A stretch of 34,494 nt of DNA, from the NCBI GenBank assembly GCA_900767815.1, contig CAAGAM010000161.1:1-34494 (forward strand), written 5' to 3'. Within the stretch, counting starts at the first letter, position 1. Each line of letters starts with the position of its first letter. A program made the translations under genes and the position numbers. Below the pieces are notes generated by a model that was given only the letters and a program-made list of their open reading frames with translations, did no database searches and had not been told where the DNA came from. The DNA comes from Clostridia bacterium. GTDB taxonomy: Bacteria; Bacillota; Clostridia; Christensenellales; Borkfalkiaceae. Below are positions 5,972 through 13,970 of the stretch, in pieces.

Positions 5972-7879
5972 ATGGATAACGAAAACAGAGTCGAGAAAGA
6001 TTACGGCGCCGAGCAGATCCAGGTTCTCGAAGGTCTCGAGCATATCAGAAAAAGACCCGGTATGTACATCGCTTCCACCGACGCGAGAGGTCTTCATCAC
6101 CTTGTGAAAGAAATCGTCGACAACTCGGTCGACGAAGCTTTGGCGGGATATTGCGACACGATCACCGTTACGATTAACGAAGACGGTTCGTGTTCCGTTA
6201 TGGATAACGGAAGAGGTATCCCCACCGGCATACATGAAAAGGAAGGGGTTTCAACCGTAGAGGTCGTCATGACGAAGCCCAACGCGGGCGGTAAATTCGG
6301 CGGCGGCGGATATCAGGTTTCGTCGGGTCTTCACGGCGTAGGTTTAAAAGCCGTTAACGCTCTTTCGGAATTCGCATCCGTTGACGTATATCAGAAGGGC
6401 AAGCATTTCCGTCAGGAATACGACAGAGGCGTTCCGAGATCCCGCCTTCAGACTTTGGAAGATTCGTCGCTTACCGGCACGAGAATAACCTTCAAGCCCG
6501 ACGCGGAGATTTTCGAAACGACCGAGTTCAATTACGATACGATAAGAAGTATTTTAAGGGACTTCGCTTTCCTGAACAAGGGTCTTAAAATTATTCTCGA
6601 AGATAAGCGCGAGGGAAAGGAAGCGCGCGACGAGCTTCAGTATAACGGCGGTATCGTGGAATACGTCGAGTATCTCAACAAAAATAAAGAAACCATAAGC
6701 GACGTTTTGTATTTCGAAGAAAAATACGACGCCGTTTCCGTCGAAATCGCCATGCAGTATAACGACGGATATAACGAAAACGTCATCGCGTTTGCAAACA
6801 ACGTAAACACCAAGGAAGGCGGAACTCATATCGACGGATTCAAGTTCGCGCTTTCCAAACTTATAAACGACGCGGGTAAAAAACTCAATTTCGTAAAGGA
6901 TGACGATAAGCTTTCGGGCGAAGACGTCAGAGAGGGCTTGACGGCGGTTATTTCGGTTAAACTTCCCGAGCCTCAGTTCGAAGGTCAGACCAAGACGAAA
7001 CTCGGCAACAGCGAAATGAGAGGCTACGTGCAGAAAGCCATGACGGAGGGGCTCGGGTCTTATCTCGAAGAAAATCCGTCGTTCACGAAGGAAATTCTCA
7101 ACAAATGTCTTACGGCAAAGCGCGCGAGAGAAGCGGCGAGAAAAGCGAGAGAAGCAACGAGAAAAACGGCTTTCGAGTCTACCGCGCTCCCCGGGAAACT
7201 TGCCGATTGTTCGGAAAAGAACCCAGAGCTCTGCGAAATATATCTCGTCGAGGGAGATTCCGCAGGCGGAACGGCAAAACAGGGCAGAGACAGACGTTTT
7301 CAGGCTATTCTGCCCCTCAGAGGTAAAATATTGAACGTTGAAAAAACCAGAGTAAACAGAGTTCTGGAAAACGAGGAAATAAAGGCGATGATAACGGCGT
7401 TCGGCGGCGGCATGCTCGACGAATTCGACGTTACGAAAATCCGTTACGACAGAGTTATCTGTATGACCGATGCCGATGTCGACGGATCGCACATCAGAAT
7501 ACTTCTTCTCACGTTCTTCTTCAGATATATGCGCCCGCTCGTTGAACAAGGTCACGTATATATCGCTCAGCCTCCGCTTTACAAGGCAACGAAGAATAAG
7601 GTCGATTATTATTTCTATAACGACCAGGACAAGGAGAAATTCTGCCTTGAAAATCCGCGTTGCGAAATTCAGCGTTACAAAGGTCTCGGCGAAATGGATA
7701 AGCAGCAGCTTTGGGACACGACGATGAACCCCGCGACGAGAACTCTCCGTAAAGTAACCATTGCGGACGCCGTCGAAGCGGACGCAAACTTCAATCTTTT
7801 AATGGGCGAGGAACCCGAACTTCGCAGAAAGTTCATAGAAGAGAACGCAAAATTCGCTAACCGCGAACTCGACACATAA
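5972..7879 (+). CDS. gyrB: DNA gyrase subunit B
   Basis: A 635-residue ATPase subunit of gyrase, the enzyme that introduces negative supercoils. The GHKL ATPase motifs are intact: EIVDNSVDEAL near residue 47, DNGRGIPTGIH near 76, and the GGGYQVSSGLHGVGLKA lid near 110. The TOPRIM domain shows EIYLVEGDSAGG (about 420) and the metal-binding DADVDGSH (about 500), and the C-terminus has the gyrase QRYKGLGEM signature. The length is that of Gram-positive GyrB without the proteobacterial insertion. AGGAG at 5961-5965 supports the start. gyrA follows after 14 bases. The gene nearly avoids the codons TTA, CTA and TCA over long stretches, consistent with strong expression. Confidence 0.98.
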   Translation: MDNENRVEKDYGAEQIQVLEGLEHIRKRPGMYIASTDARGLHHLVKEIVDNSVDEALAGYCDTITVTINEDGSCSVMDNGRGIPTGIHEKEGVSTVEVVMTKPNAGGKFGGGGYQVSSGLHGVGLKAVNALSEFASVDVYQKGKHFRQEYDRGVPRSRLQTLEDSSLTGTRITFKPDAEIFETTEFNYDTIRSILRDFAFLNKGLKIILEDKREGKEARDELQYNGGIVEYVEYLNKNKETISDVLYFEEKYDAVSVEIAMQYNDGYNENVIAFANNVNTKEGGTHIDGFKFALSKLINDAGKKLNFVKDDDKLSGEDVREGLTAVISVKLPEPQFEGQTKTKLGNSEMRGYVQKAMTEGLGSYLEENPSFTKEILNKCLTAKRAREAARKAREATRKTAFESTALPGKLADCSEKNPELCEIYLVEGDSAGGTAKQGRDRRFQAILPLRGKILNVEKTRVNRVLENEEIKAMITAFGGGMLDEFDVTKIRYDRVICMTDADVDGSHIRILLLTFFFRYMRPLVEQGHVYIAQPPLYKATKNKVDYYFYNDQDKEKFCLENPRCEIQRYKGLGEMDKQQLWDTTMNPATRTLRKVTIADAVEADANFNLLMGEEPELRRKFIEENAKFANRELDT

Positions 7880-7893
7880 CGGAGGGCAAAAAA

Positions 7894-10629
7894 ATGGCGA
7901 AGAAAGAATTTGATCAGGCGCTTACCGAAGAGTTCAAGCGTACCCTCGACATGACGAAGATTATCGACATCGAGGTTGATAAAGAGTTAAAACAAAGTTT
8001 CATCGATTACGCGATGTGCGTAAACCGCTCGAGAGCTATTCCCGACGTAAGAGACGGTCTTAAACCCGTTCACAGAAGAATTTTATATTCGATGAACGAA
8101 CTCGGTTTAACGCCCGATAAGCCTTATAAAAAGTGCGCTACGATCGTCGGTGACGTTCTCGGTAAATATCACCCGCACGGCGACAGTTCGGTTTACGACG
8201 CGCTCGTTCGTCTCGCGCAGGATTTCTCGATAAACGTTCCGCTTGTAGACGGACACGGCAACTTCGGTTCCGTGGACGGCGACCCTGCGGCGGCATACAG
8301 ATACACAGAAGCGCGTATGAGCAAAATGGCTCTCGAAATGCTTCGTGAAATAGACAAAGAAACGGTCGACTTTTATCCCAACTTCGACGATACGAGAATG
8401 CAACCCGTCGTTTTGCCCGCAAGATACCCCAATCTTCTCGTAAACGGCGCGGACGGTATCGCTGTCGGTATGGCGACGAATATTCCCCCTCACAATTTAA
8501 ACGAAGCCGTTGACGGAGCTATCGCCGTTATCGATAATCCCGATATTACGGTCGACGAGCTGTTAAAATACATTCCCGCGCCCGATTTCCCGACAGGCGG
8601 AATAATCATGGGCAGAAGCGGCATCAGAAACGCTTACAGAACGGGCAGAGGAAGCATTATTCTCCGCGCTAAGTGCGAAATCGAGGATTTCAACAACGGC
8701 ACGAGGCAGAGAATCATCGTAACCGAGCTTCCTTATCAGGTAAACAAACAGAAGCTTATCGAAACGATAGCGGATTATGTAAAAAATAAGAAACTCGAAG
8801 GAATTTCCAACATCAACGACGAATCCGACAGACACGGAATGCGTATCGTTATAGAAATAAAGAAGGACGCAAACGCGCAGGTCGTTCTCAATTCGTTATA
8901 TAAACAGACGAATCTCCAGGTGTCGGACGGAATTATTCTTCTCGCGCTTGTCGGAACCGATCCTAAGATTCTCAATCTTAAAGAAATTCTTTCCTATTTC
9001 GTCGATCATCAGATAGACGTTATCGAAAGACGCACGAGATACGATTTAGCGAGAACCAAAGAAAGAGAGCATATCGTCAAAGGTTTGGTTATAGCTCTTG
9101 CGAACATCGACGAAGTTATCGCGATAATCAAACGCAGCAGAGATAAAGAAGACGCGACGAACCAGTTGAAAGCCGCTTTCCTTCTCGACGATAAACAGTG
9201 TACGGCTATTCTCGAAATGAGGCTTCAGAGGCTCACCTCCATGGAAGTAGACAAGCTCAACGAAGAGCTTCGTCAGCTCGAAGCAACAATTGCCGACCTC
9301 GAAGATATTTTGCAGAAGCCCGAAAGAGTGAGAGCTATCGTAAGAAACGATCTCGAAGATATTAAGAACAGATATCCCACCCCGAGAAAAACCGAAATTT
9401 CCACCGATTATGCGGATATCGGCGAAGCCGACCTCATCGAAAGAGAAGACGTTGTAATTTCCATGACTCATATGGGTTACGTCAAAAGAATCCCCACGAA
9501 GGAATGCAAAGCTCAGCGTCGCGGCGGAAAGGGCGTTACGGCTCACAAGCCCAAGGATGAGGACTTTGTAGAAAATATGTTCGTTTGCTCCACGCACGAC
9601 GATCTGCTTTTCTTCAGCTCGCTGGGTAAAGTATATCGCATAAAGGCATACGAGGTTCCCGAAGCGTCCAAGGGCGCGACGAGAGGCAGAGCGATAGTTA
9701 ACCTCATTCAGGTTTCCAACGGCGAAAGAATAACCGCCGTTATCCCGAGAAAAGATAACCTCGCCGAAGATCTCGAAATCGAGCTTGACGAGAACGGCAA
9801 CGAAATCGTTACCGACGAAAACGCGATAAACGAAGCCGTCAACAATGCGGAGAATGAAGAAATCGGCGAAGAAGTCGCAGAGGATATCGTTTCCGACGAA
9901 GGTTACATCATGATGGCAACCAAGTTCGGTCTCATCAAGAAAACGGCTCTTTCCGAATTTAATTCGATAAGAAAGAGCGGTAAAATCGCGATAAGTCTTC
10001 TTCCCGGCGACGAACTTATTTCCGTTCAGCTTACGACGGGCAGCGACGAGGTTCTTATCGGTTCGCATGACGGTAAGTGTATTCGTTTCAGCGAAAAAGA
10101 CGTAAGATGCATGGGCAGAGACACGAAGGGCGTTCGTTCTATCGACCTTTCCAAGGACGATTACGTAATAGATATGTCCGTCGTTAAACCCGACGATACG
10201 GTTATCACCGTTTCGTCCAACGGTTTCGGCAAGAGAAGCAGCGTTGACGAGTACAGGCTTCAGTCGAGAGCGGGTAAGGGTATCAAAGCGGGTCAGTTCA
10301 ACGATAAAACAGGTTATCTTGTAGGTATTAAACCCGTCCGCGAAGGCGAAGATATAATGATGATTTCCGATACGGGTATCGCGATAAGAACGAGCGTGGA
10401 TGAAATTTCGATTATCGGCCGCGATACGCAGGGCGTAAAAGTCATGAGGCTTGACGGCGCGTCGATCGCTACGATCGCTATAACTCCGCACGAGGACGAA
10501 GAAGAACTTGAAGAAGGAGCGGAAGGCGAGGAATCCGAAACGGCGGACGGTGCCGAAACGGCGGACGGTGTCGAAACGGCGGACGGTGTCGAAACGACCG
10601 GTACGGACGACGTCGGCACGGAAGAATAA
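7894..10629 (+). CDS. gyrA: DNA gyrase subunit A
   Basis: A 911-residue breakage-reunion subunit of gyrase. The catalytic tyrosine is Tyr137 (in AYRYTEA). The quinolone-resistance region reads HPHGDSSVYD, so the positions equal to E. coli Ser83 and Asp87 (here Ser98 and Asp102) carry the usual susceptible-type residues. The GyrA box QRRGGKG at about 541-547 separates it from a ParC subunit. Two acidic additions stand out: an insert at about 625-665 within the C-terminal beta-pinwheel, and a tail from about 867 that ends in three copies of a six-residue ETADGV-type repeat. GGAGGG sits before the ATG, and a terminator follows. Confidence 0.98.
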   Translation: MAKKEFDQALTEEFKRTLDMTKIIDIEVDKELKQSFIDYAMCVNRSRAIPDVRDGLKPVHRRILYSMNELGLTPDKPYKKCATIVGDVLGKYHPHGDSSVYDALVRLAQDFSINVPLVDGHGNFGSVDGDPAAAYRYTEARMSKMALEMLREIDKETVDFYPNFDDTRMQPVVLPARYPNLLVNGADGIAVGMATNIPPHNLNEAVDGAIAVIDNPDITVDELLKYIPAPDFPTGGIIMGRSGIRNAYRTGRGSIILRAKCEIEDFNNGTRQRIIVTELPYQVNKQKLIETIADYVKNKKLEGISNINDESDRHGMRIVIEIKKDANAQVVLNSLYKQTNLQVSDGIILLALVGTDPKILNLKEILSYFVDHQIDVIERRTRYDLARTKEREHIVKGLVIALANIDEVIAIIKRSRDKEDATNQLKAAFLLDDKQCTAILEMRLQRLTSMEVDKLNEELRQLEATIADLEDILQKPERVRAIVRNDLEDIKNRYPTPRKTEISTDYADIGEADLIEREDVVISMTHMGYVKRIPTKECKAQRRGGKGVTAHKPKDEDFVENMFVCSTHDDLLFFSSLGKVYRIKAYEVPEASKGATRGRAIVNLIQVSNGERITAVIPRKDNLAEDLEIELDENGNEIVTDENAINEAVNNAENEEIGEEVAEDIVSDEGYIMMATKFGLIKKTALSEFNSIRKSGKIAISLLPGDELISVQLTTGSDEVLIGSHDGKCIRFSEKDVRCMGRDTKGVRSIDLSKDDYVIDMSVVKPDDTVITVSSNGFGKRSSVDEYRLQSRAGKGIKAGQFNDKTGYLVGIKPVREGEDIMMISDTGIAIRTSVDEISIIGRDTQGVKVMRLDGASIATIAITPHEDEEELEEGAEGEESETADGAETADGVETADGVETTGTDDVGTEE
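10537..10590 (+). repeat. Three tandem 18-bp repeats in the gyrA 3' end
   Basis: Units at 10537-10554, 10555-10572 and 10573-10590 (GAAACGGCGGACGGTGYC) are identical except for one base, with a decaying fourth unit from 10591. They encode the repeated acidic ETADG(A/V) at the GyrA C-terminus. Near-identity at silent positions indicates recent slippage, and the length of this tail probably varies between strains. Confidence 0.9.
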
Positions 10630-10668
10630 TATATCGTAAACCGATACTCAGAATAAAATACTTTAAAA

Positions 10669-10715
10669 GACTGTCGCGTTCGGAAACAAATCCGAAATAT
10701 CGCGGCAGTCTTTTT
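10669..10715 (+). terminator. Intrinsic terminator after gyrA
   Basis: GACTGTCGCG (10669-10678) pairs with CGCGGCAGTC (10701-10710) with one G-T wobble; an inner TTCGGA/TCCGAA stem lengthens the hairpin. Five T follow. Upstream A residues could extend pairing with the T-run. Confidence 0.88.
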
Positions 10716-10848
10716 GTATGTATGTCAAAAATATTCCCGACACCGCCGAAGCGTCCGATTTGCTTTTCGGGTCGGTATAAGGAGCTACATGTTTTTATAT
10801 CTCGGTGATTTTGTCAATCGTATGAAAAATTTGTAAATTGTTATTTTA

Positions 10849-10862
10849 ATGCTCAAAAACGC
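10849..10862 (+). repeat. 14-bp shared intergenic element, copy 3 (pckA promoter)
   Basis: ATGCTCAAAAACGC matches the gyrB copy at 12 of 14 positions. As at gyrB it abuts the -35 region and is followed by an A/T-rich stretch and TATAATAA, so the two promoter regions resemble each other over about 45 bases. Confidence 0.4.
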
Positions 10863-11125
10863 TTCCTTTTTTTATTTAAAGGTGTATAATAAAGATAATG
10901 GGGGAGGTTGGAACGTTTTGTGCCTGATTTTCGGATACAAAAGAAAAGTCGGCAATCGGAAACAGGCTTATTAAATAATCGGCTTGTTGAATCTTGTTTG
11001 ATTAACCCGAATTTTACATGCGATTGACGGCGTCCCGAACTCCTTTATGTTATCCCTTTCGCTTTATCGGGCGATATCGGGGAGAAATTAAGAAAAACAA
11101 ACTCTAAAAAAGAGAGGTAAGATAA

Positions 11126-12730
11126 ATGAAAAAGATCGATTTAACTAAATACGGTATAACCGGCGTTAAGGAAGTTATTCACAATCCTTCTTATGAAGAG
11201 CTTTTCAAAGCCGAAACGGATCCTTCTCTCGAAGGCTATGAAAAAGGTCAGGTCAGCGAACTCGGCGCCGTCAACGTTATGACGGGTATTTACACGGGTC
11301 GTTCGCCTAAAGACAAATTCATCGTCGTAGACGATAATTCCAAAGACACCGTCTGGTGGACTTCGGACGAATACAAGAACGATAACCATCCCGCAACGCA
11401 GGAAGCGTGGAAGGCGGTTAAGGATATCGCGCTCAAAGAGCTTTCCGGCAAGAAACTTTATGTCGTAGACGCGTTCTGCGGAGCGAACAAAGATACCCGT
11501 ATGGCAATCCGTTTCATCGTCGAGGTTGCATGGCAGGCTCACTTTGTTAAAAACATGTTCATTAAGCCGACGAAAGAAGAACTTGAAAACTTCGAACCCG
11601 ATTTCGTTGTTTACAATGCTTCCAAGGCTAAAGTCGAAAATTACAAAGAACTCGGGCTTAACTCCGAAACTGCCGTTATGTTCAACATTACGAGCAGAGA
11701 ACAGATTATCGTCAACACCTGGTATGGCGGCGAAATGAAGAAAGGTATGTTCTCGATGATGAACTATTACCTTCCTTTGAAGGGCATCGCTTCGATGCAT
11801 TGCTCGGCGAACACCGATCTCGACGGTAAGAACACTGCTATATTCTTCGGTCTTTCGGGAACGGGCAAAACGACTCTTTCCACCGATCCTAAGAGACTTC
11901 TTATCGGCGACGACGAACACGGTTGGGACGATAACGGCGTATTCAATTTCGAAGGCGGTTGCTACGCAAAGGTTATCAACCTCGATAAGGATTCCGAACC
12001 CGACATTTACAACGCGATAAAGAGAAACGCGCTTTTGGAAAACGTCACCTTGGATAAAGACGGAAAAATCGATTTCGCAGACAAGAGCGTAACCGAGAAC
12101 ACCCGTGTTTCCTATCCTATCGATCATATAAAGAACATCGTTCGTCCCGTTTCGGCGGCTCCCGACGCAAAGAGCGTAATTTTCCTTTCGGCAGACGCAT
12201 TCGGCGTTCTTCCGCCGGTATCGATTCTTACGCCGGAACAGACTCAGTATTATTTCCTTTCGGGTTTCACGGCTAAGCTTGCGGGAACCGAGCGCGGAAT
12301 AACCGAGCCTACTCCCACGTTCTCGGCTTGCTTCGGTCAGGCATTCCTCGAGCTTCATCCCACCAAATATGCAGAAGAGCTTGTTAAGAAGATGAAGAAG
12401 AGCGGCGCTAAGGCATACCTTGTCAACACGGGTTGGAACGGAACGGGTAAACGTATCTCCATAAAAGATACCCGCGGAATCATCGACGCTATTTTAAGCG
12501 GCGCGATCGACAAAGCTCCCACGAAGAAGATACCTTATTTCGATTTCGAAGTACCTACCGAACTTCCCGGCGTAGATTCCGCAATTCTCGATCCGAGAGA
12601 CACTTATGCGGACGTTAAAGTCTGGAACGACAAAGCGGTCGATCTTGCAGGCAGATTCGTTAAGAATTTTGCAAAATACGAAGGCAATGCGGCAGGCAAG
12701 GCTCTTGTAAAAGCAGGTCCGAAGATCTGA
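11126..12730 (+). CDS. pckA: Phosphoenolpyruvate carboxykinase (ATP)
   Basis: A 534-residue enzyme that interconverts oxaloacetate + ATP and phosphoenolpyruvate + CO2 + ADP. In fermentative anaerobes it often runs toward oxaloacetate. The kinase loop GLSGTGKTTLS (about 242-252), the following GDDEHGWDDNG metal-binding region and the GRSPKDKF substrate segment (about 58-65) are typical of the ATP-dependent class rather than the GTP class; the length is also right. AGAGAGG at 11111-11117 supports the ATG. It is a single-gene unit with a long leader and its own terminator. The opposite strand is open for about 400 codons because the gene avoids TTA, CTA and TCA, a sign of high expression. Confidence 0.97.
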   Translation: MKKIDLTKYGITGVKEVIHNPSYEELFKAETDPSLEGYEKGQVSELGAVNVMTGIYTGRSPKDKFIVVDDNSKDTVWWTSDEYKNDNHPATQEAWKAVKDIALKELSGKKLYVVDAFCGANKDTRMAIRFIVEVAWQAHFVKNMFIKPTKEELENFEPDFVVYNASKAKVENYKELGLNSETAVMFNITSREQIIVNTWYGGEMKKGMFSMMNYYLPLKGIASMHCSANTDLDGKNTAIFFGLSGTGKTTLSTDPKRLLIGDDEHGWDDNGVFNFEGGCYAKVINLDKDSEPDIYNAIKRNALLENVTLDKDGKIDFADKSVTENTRVSYPIDHIKNIVRPVSAAPDAKSVIFLSADAFGVLPPVSILTPEQTQYYFLSGFTAKLAGTERGITEPTPTFSACFGQAFLELHPTKYAEELVKKMKKSGAKAYLVNTGWNGTGKRISIKDTRGIIDAILSGAIDKAPTKKIPYFDFEVPTELPGVDSAILDPRDTYADVKVWNDKAVDLAGRFVKNFAKYEGNAAGKALVKAGPKI

Positions 12731-12754
12731 GCATAAAAATCTTTAAACAATTGC

Positions 12755-12786
12755 AAAAGACTTTCTCATTTTTGAGAAAGTCTTTT
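12755..12786. terminator. Bidirectional terminator between pckA and the DUF4363 gene
   Basis: AAAAGACTTTCTCA (12755-12768) pairs perfectly with 12773-12786 around a TTTT loop. The A-run and T-run make it functional on both strands, serving pckA (plus) and the convergent minus-strand pair ending at 12809. Confidence 0.92.
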
Positions 12787-12808
12787 CTTATCGGTTGGTT
12801 TGCAATAT

Positions 12809-13186
12809 TTAAAAAACGTTTTCAAATCGTATAAGATATCCTTTCGGAATGCTTTTGCACAGATCCGCGATAACGACGTATTTTGTGTAAGCCTCTTCGT
12901 ATTTTCCGCTTTTGGTAAAAGCGATTCCTTCCGAAAGCCACATATCGAGTTCCTTAATGTCGTTATGCGAAATAAAAGCGTGCATTTTTTCTTTTTCCTT
13001 TATCCAGCAATTTCTGACGTTTTCCGCATCCGCAGGCGTTGCCGTTTTATTTATTTCCTTTTCCTGCATGATTAAAGCTTGCTCTAAAAGTCTGTCGAAC
13101 GCAGAATTTACGTAAATTTGCTCGTATATTGCCGCGCCAGCCAGAATCAGCGCGGAAACGATAACCGTTATAACCGATTTTACCAT
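12809..13186 (-). CDS. DUF4363 family protein
   Basis: A 125-residue protein with an N-terminal membrane anchor (about residues 4-24) and a helical, Lys/Glu-rich extracytoplasmic part. Its size, its pattern (FDRLLEQA near the anchor and a WIKEKEKMHAFISHNDI segment) and its pairing with a DUF421 gene agree with the DUF4363 family of Clostridia and Bacilli. No biochemical role is established for that family as far as I know. The ATG overlaps the end of the DUF421 gene by seven bases, and GGAGG just upstream (13193-13197 on the plus strand reads CCTCC) serves as ribosome binding site. Confidence 0.8.
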   Translation of the reverse strand: MVKSVITVIVSALILAGAAIYEQIYVNSAFDRLLEQALIMQEKEINKTATPADAENVRNCWIKEKEKMHAFISHNDIKELDMWLSEGIAFTKSGKYEEAYTKYVVIADLCKSIPKGYLIRFENVF

Positions 13187-13869
13187 TCCGTTCCCTCCTT
13201 AAGTTTAACGTTAAAAGATTCATACGGCTTGTTTTCTATCTGAAAATAAATTTTACCGTTTCCGTCCACCGTCATAACTCCCACGTCTTTAGCGTTTTTT
13301 GCGCCGTGTTTCTTCAGAATATCATTAACTTTTGCGATGTCGAAACCCACGACGGGTAAATTATTGTGAATGATTTTTCCTTCGCATACGATAAGAACGG
13401 GCAGAGAACCGCTTTGGATTCCCTTGTCGGCTTTTTCTTTTGTCGAGAGCTTACCGTTAGATTCGAAAATAGCGTAATCGAGTTCGTCCAATGAATAATA
13501 TCCCGCCGAACGCATCGATTCTATAAGATCCTCCACGTCCATATTGTTTTTCCGAAGTTCTTCGAAATCGACTCCGTTTTTATTAAGGACTATCGATGGT
13601 TTTCCGCTGATAATTCTTTTCGGGAGTCTCCCGGATCTGTCGAGAAGAGAAAGAATCTGATGAATTATAAACACCGCAAGAATCGCCGCTATGCCGTAAA
13701 TGAGCGGAACGGAAATATCGGACATGGGAATACATGCAAGCTCGGCTATCAGGAGGGTAATTACAAGCTCGAACGGCTGCATTTCTCCGATTTGCCGTTT
13801 TCCCATAAGCCGCATGACGACAAGGAGAATTATAAAAATCAATGCGGAACGAATAAAAATAATCAGCAT
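13180..13869 (-). CDS. DUF421 (YetF-like) membrane protein
   Basis: A 229-residue protein with about three N-terminal membrane helices (roughly 2-22, 33-50 and 55-75) followed by two small alpha/beta units. The sequence VMRLMGKRQIGEMQPFELVITLLIAELACIPMSD is the DUF421 family signature. Members are common in spore-formers, sometimes in pairs with DUF4363; their molecular function is unsettled. The start fits the family N-terminus but has no ribosome binding site, and a leader of only about 14 nt is predicted from the promoter at 13890-13919. It is co-transcribed with the DUF4363 gene. Confidence 0.88.
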   Translation of the reverse strand: MLIIFIRSALIFIILLVVMRLMGKRQIGEMQPFELVITLLIAELACIPMSDISVPLIYGIAAILAVFIIHQILSLLDRSGRLPKRIISGKPSIVLNKNGVDFEELRKNNMDVEDLIESMRSAGYYSLDELDYAIFESNGKLSTKEKADKGIQSGSLPVLIVCEGKIIHNNLPVVGFDIAKVNDILKKHGAKNAKDVGVMTVDGNGKIYFQIENKPYESFNVKLKEGTEW

Positions 13870-13889
13870 ATCCGAAGTATGGCTAAAAC

Positions 13890-13919
13890 ATTAAAATTTA
13901 TGTGATTTACCATTGACAA
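13890..13919 (-). promoter_or_regulatory. Candidate promoter of the DUF421-DUF4363 pair
   Basis: On the minus strand: TTGTCA (13919-13914), 18 bases, TTTAAT (13895-13890). The -35 element overlaps that of the divergent ABC transporter promoter, so polymerase binding in the two directions should be mutually exclusive. Confidence 0.55.
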
Positions 13920-13941
13920 TATATTTTCGCTGTGATATAAT
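13913..13941 (+). promoter_or_regulatory. Consensus sigma-A promoter of the ABC exporter
   Basis: Perfect TTGACA (13913-13918), 17 bases, perfect TATAAT (13936-13941). Transcription would start near 13948, with a leader of about 23 nt. Such an unregulated-looking promoter implies strong expression unless a repressor acts. Confidence 0.9.
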
Positions 13942-13970
13942 TCGGACACCGATAAACAGCAGGTTAAACG

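Larger units (their letters stand above)
10630..11125 (+). other. Long gyrA-pckA intergenic region with the pckA leader
   Basis: About 500 bases with no convincing gene. After the gyrA terminator there is a 15-codon ORF at 10789-10836 with AAGGAG four bases before its ATG, which I regard as doubtful. A TATAAT at 10885-10890 is the best pckA -10; the -35 is poor (CTTCCT at 10862-10867 with a 17-base spacer), so an activator may be needed. Transcription from there would give a leader of about 230 nt. It holds partly complementary segments (GCCTG near 10922, CAGGC near 10964), but I recognise no known riboswitch or T-box signature. Confidence 0.5.

Noticed and set aside
6554..7555. 333-codon open frame antisense to gyrB
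   Set aside because: Codon-register shadow of gyrB; no start signals.
9046..10491. 481-codon open frame antisense to gyrA
   Set aside because: It is in exact codon register with gyrA and exists because gyrA avoids TTA, CTA and TCA codons. It has no ribosome binding site or recognisable domain.
10789..10836. 15-codon ORF with ribosome binding site upstream of pckA as a leader peptide
   Set aside because: It lies upstream of the only good -10 (10885-10890), so it would not be in the pckA mRNA, and it has no run of regulatory codons.
11141..12358. 405-codon open frame antisense to pckA
   Set aside because: Same cause as for gyrA: codon-register shadow of a highly biased gene.
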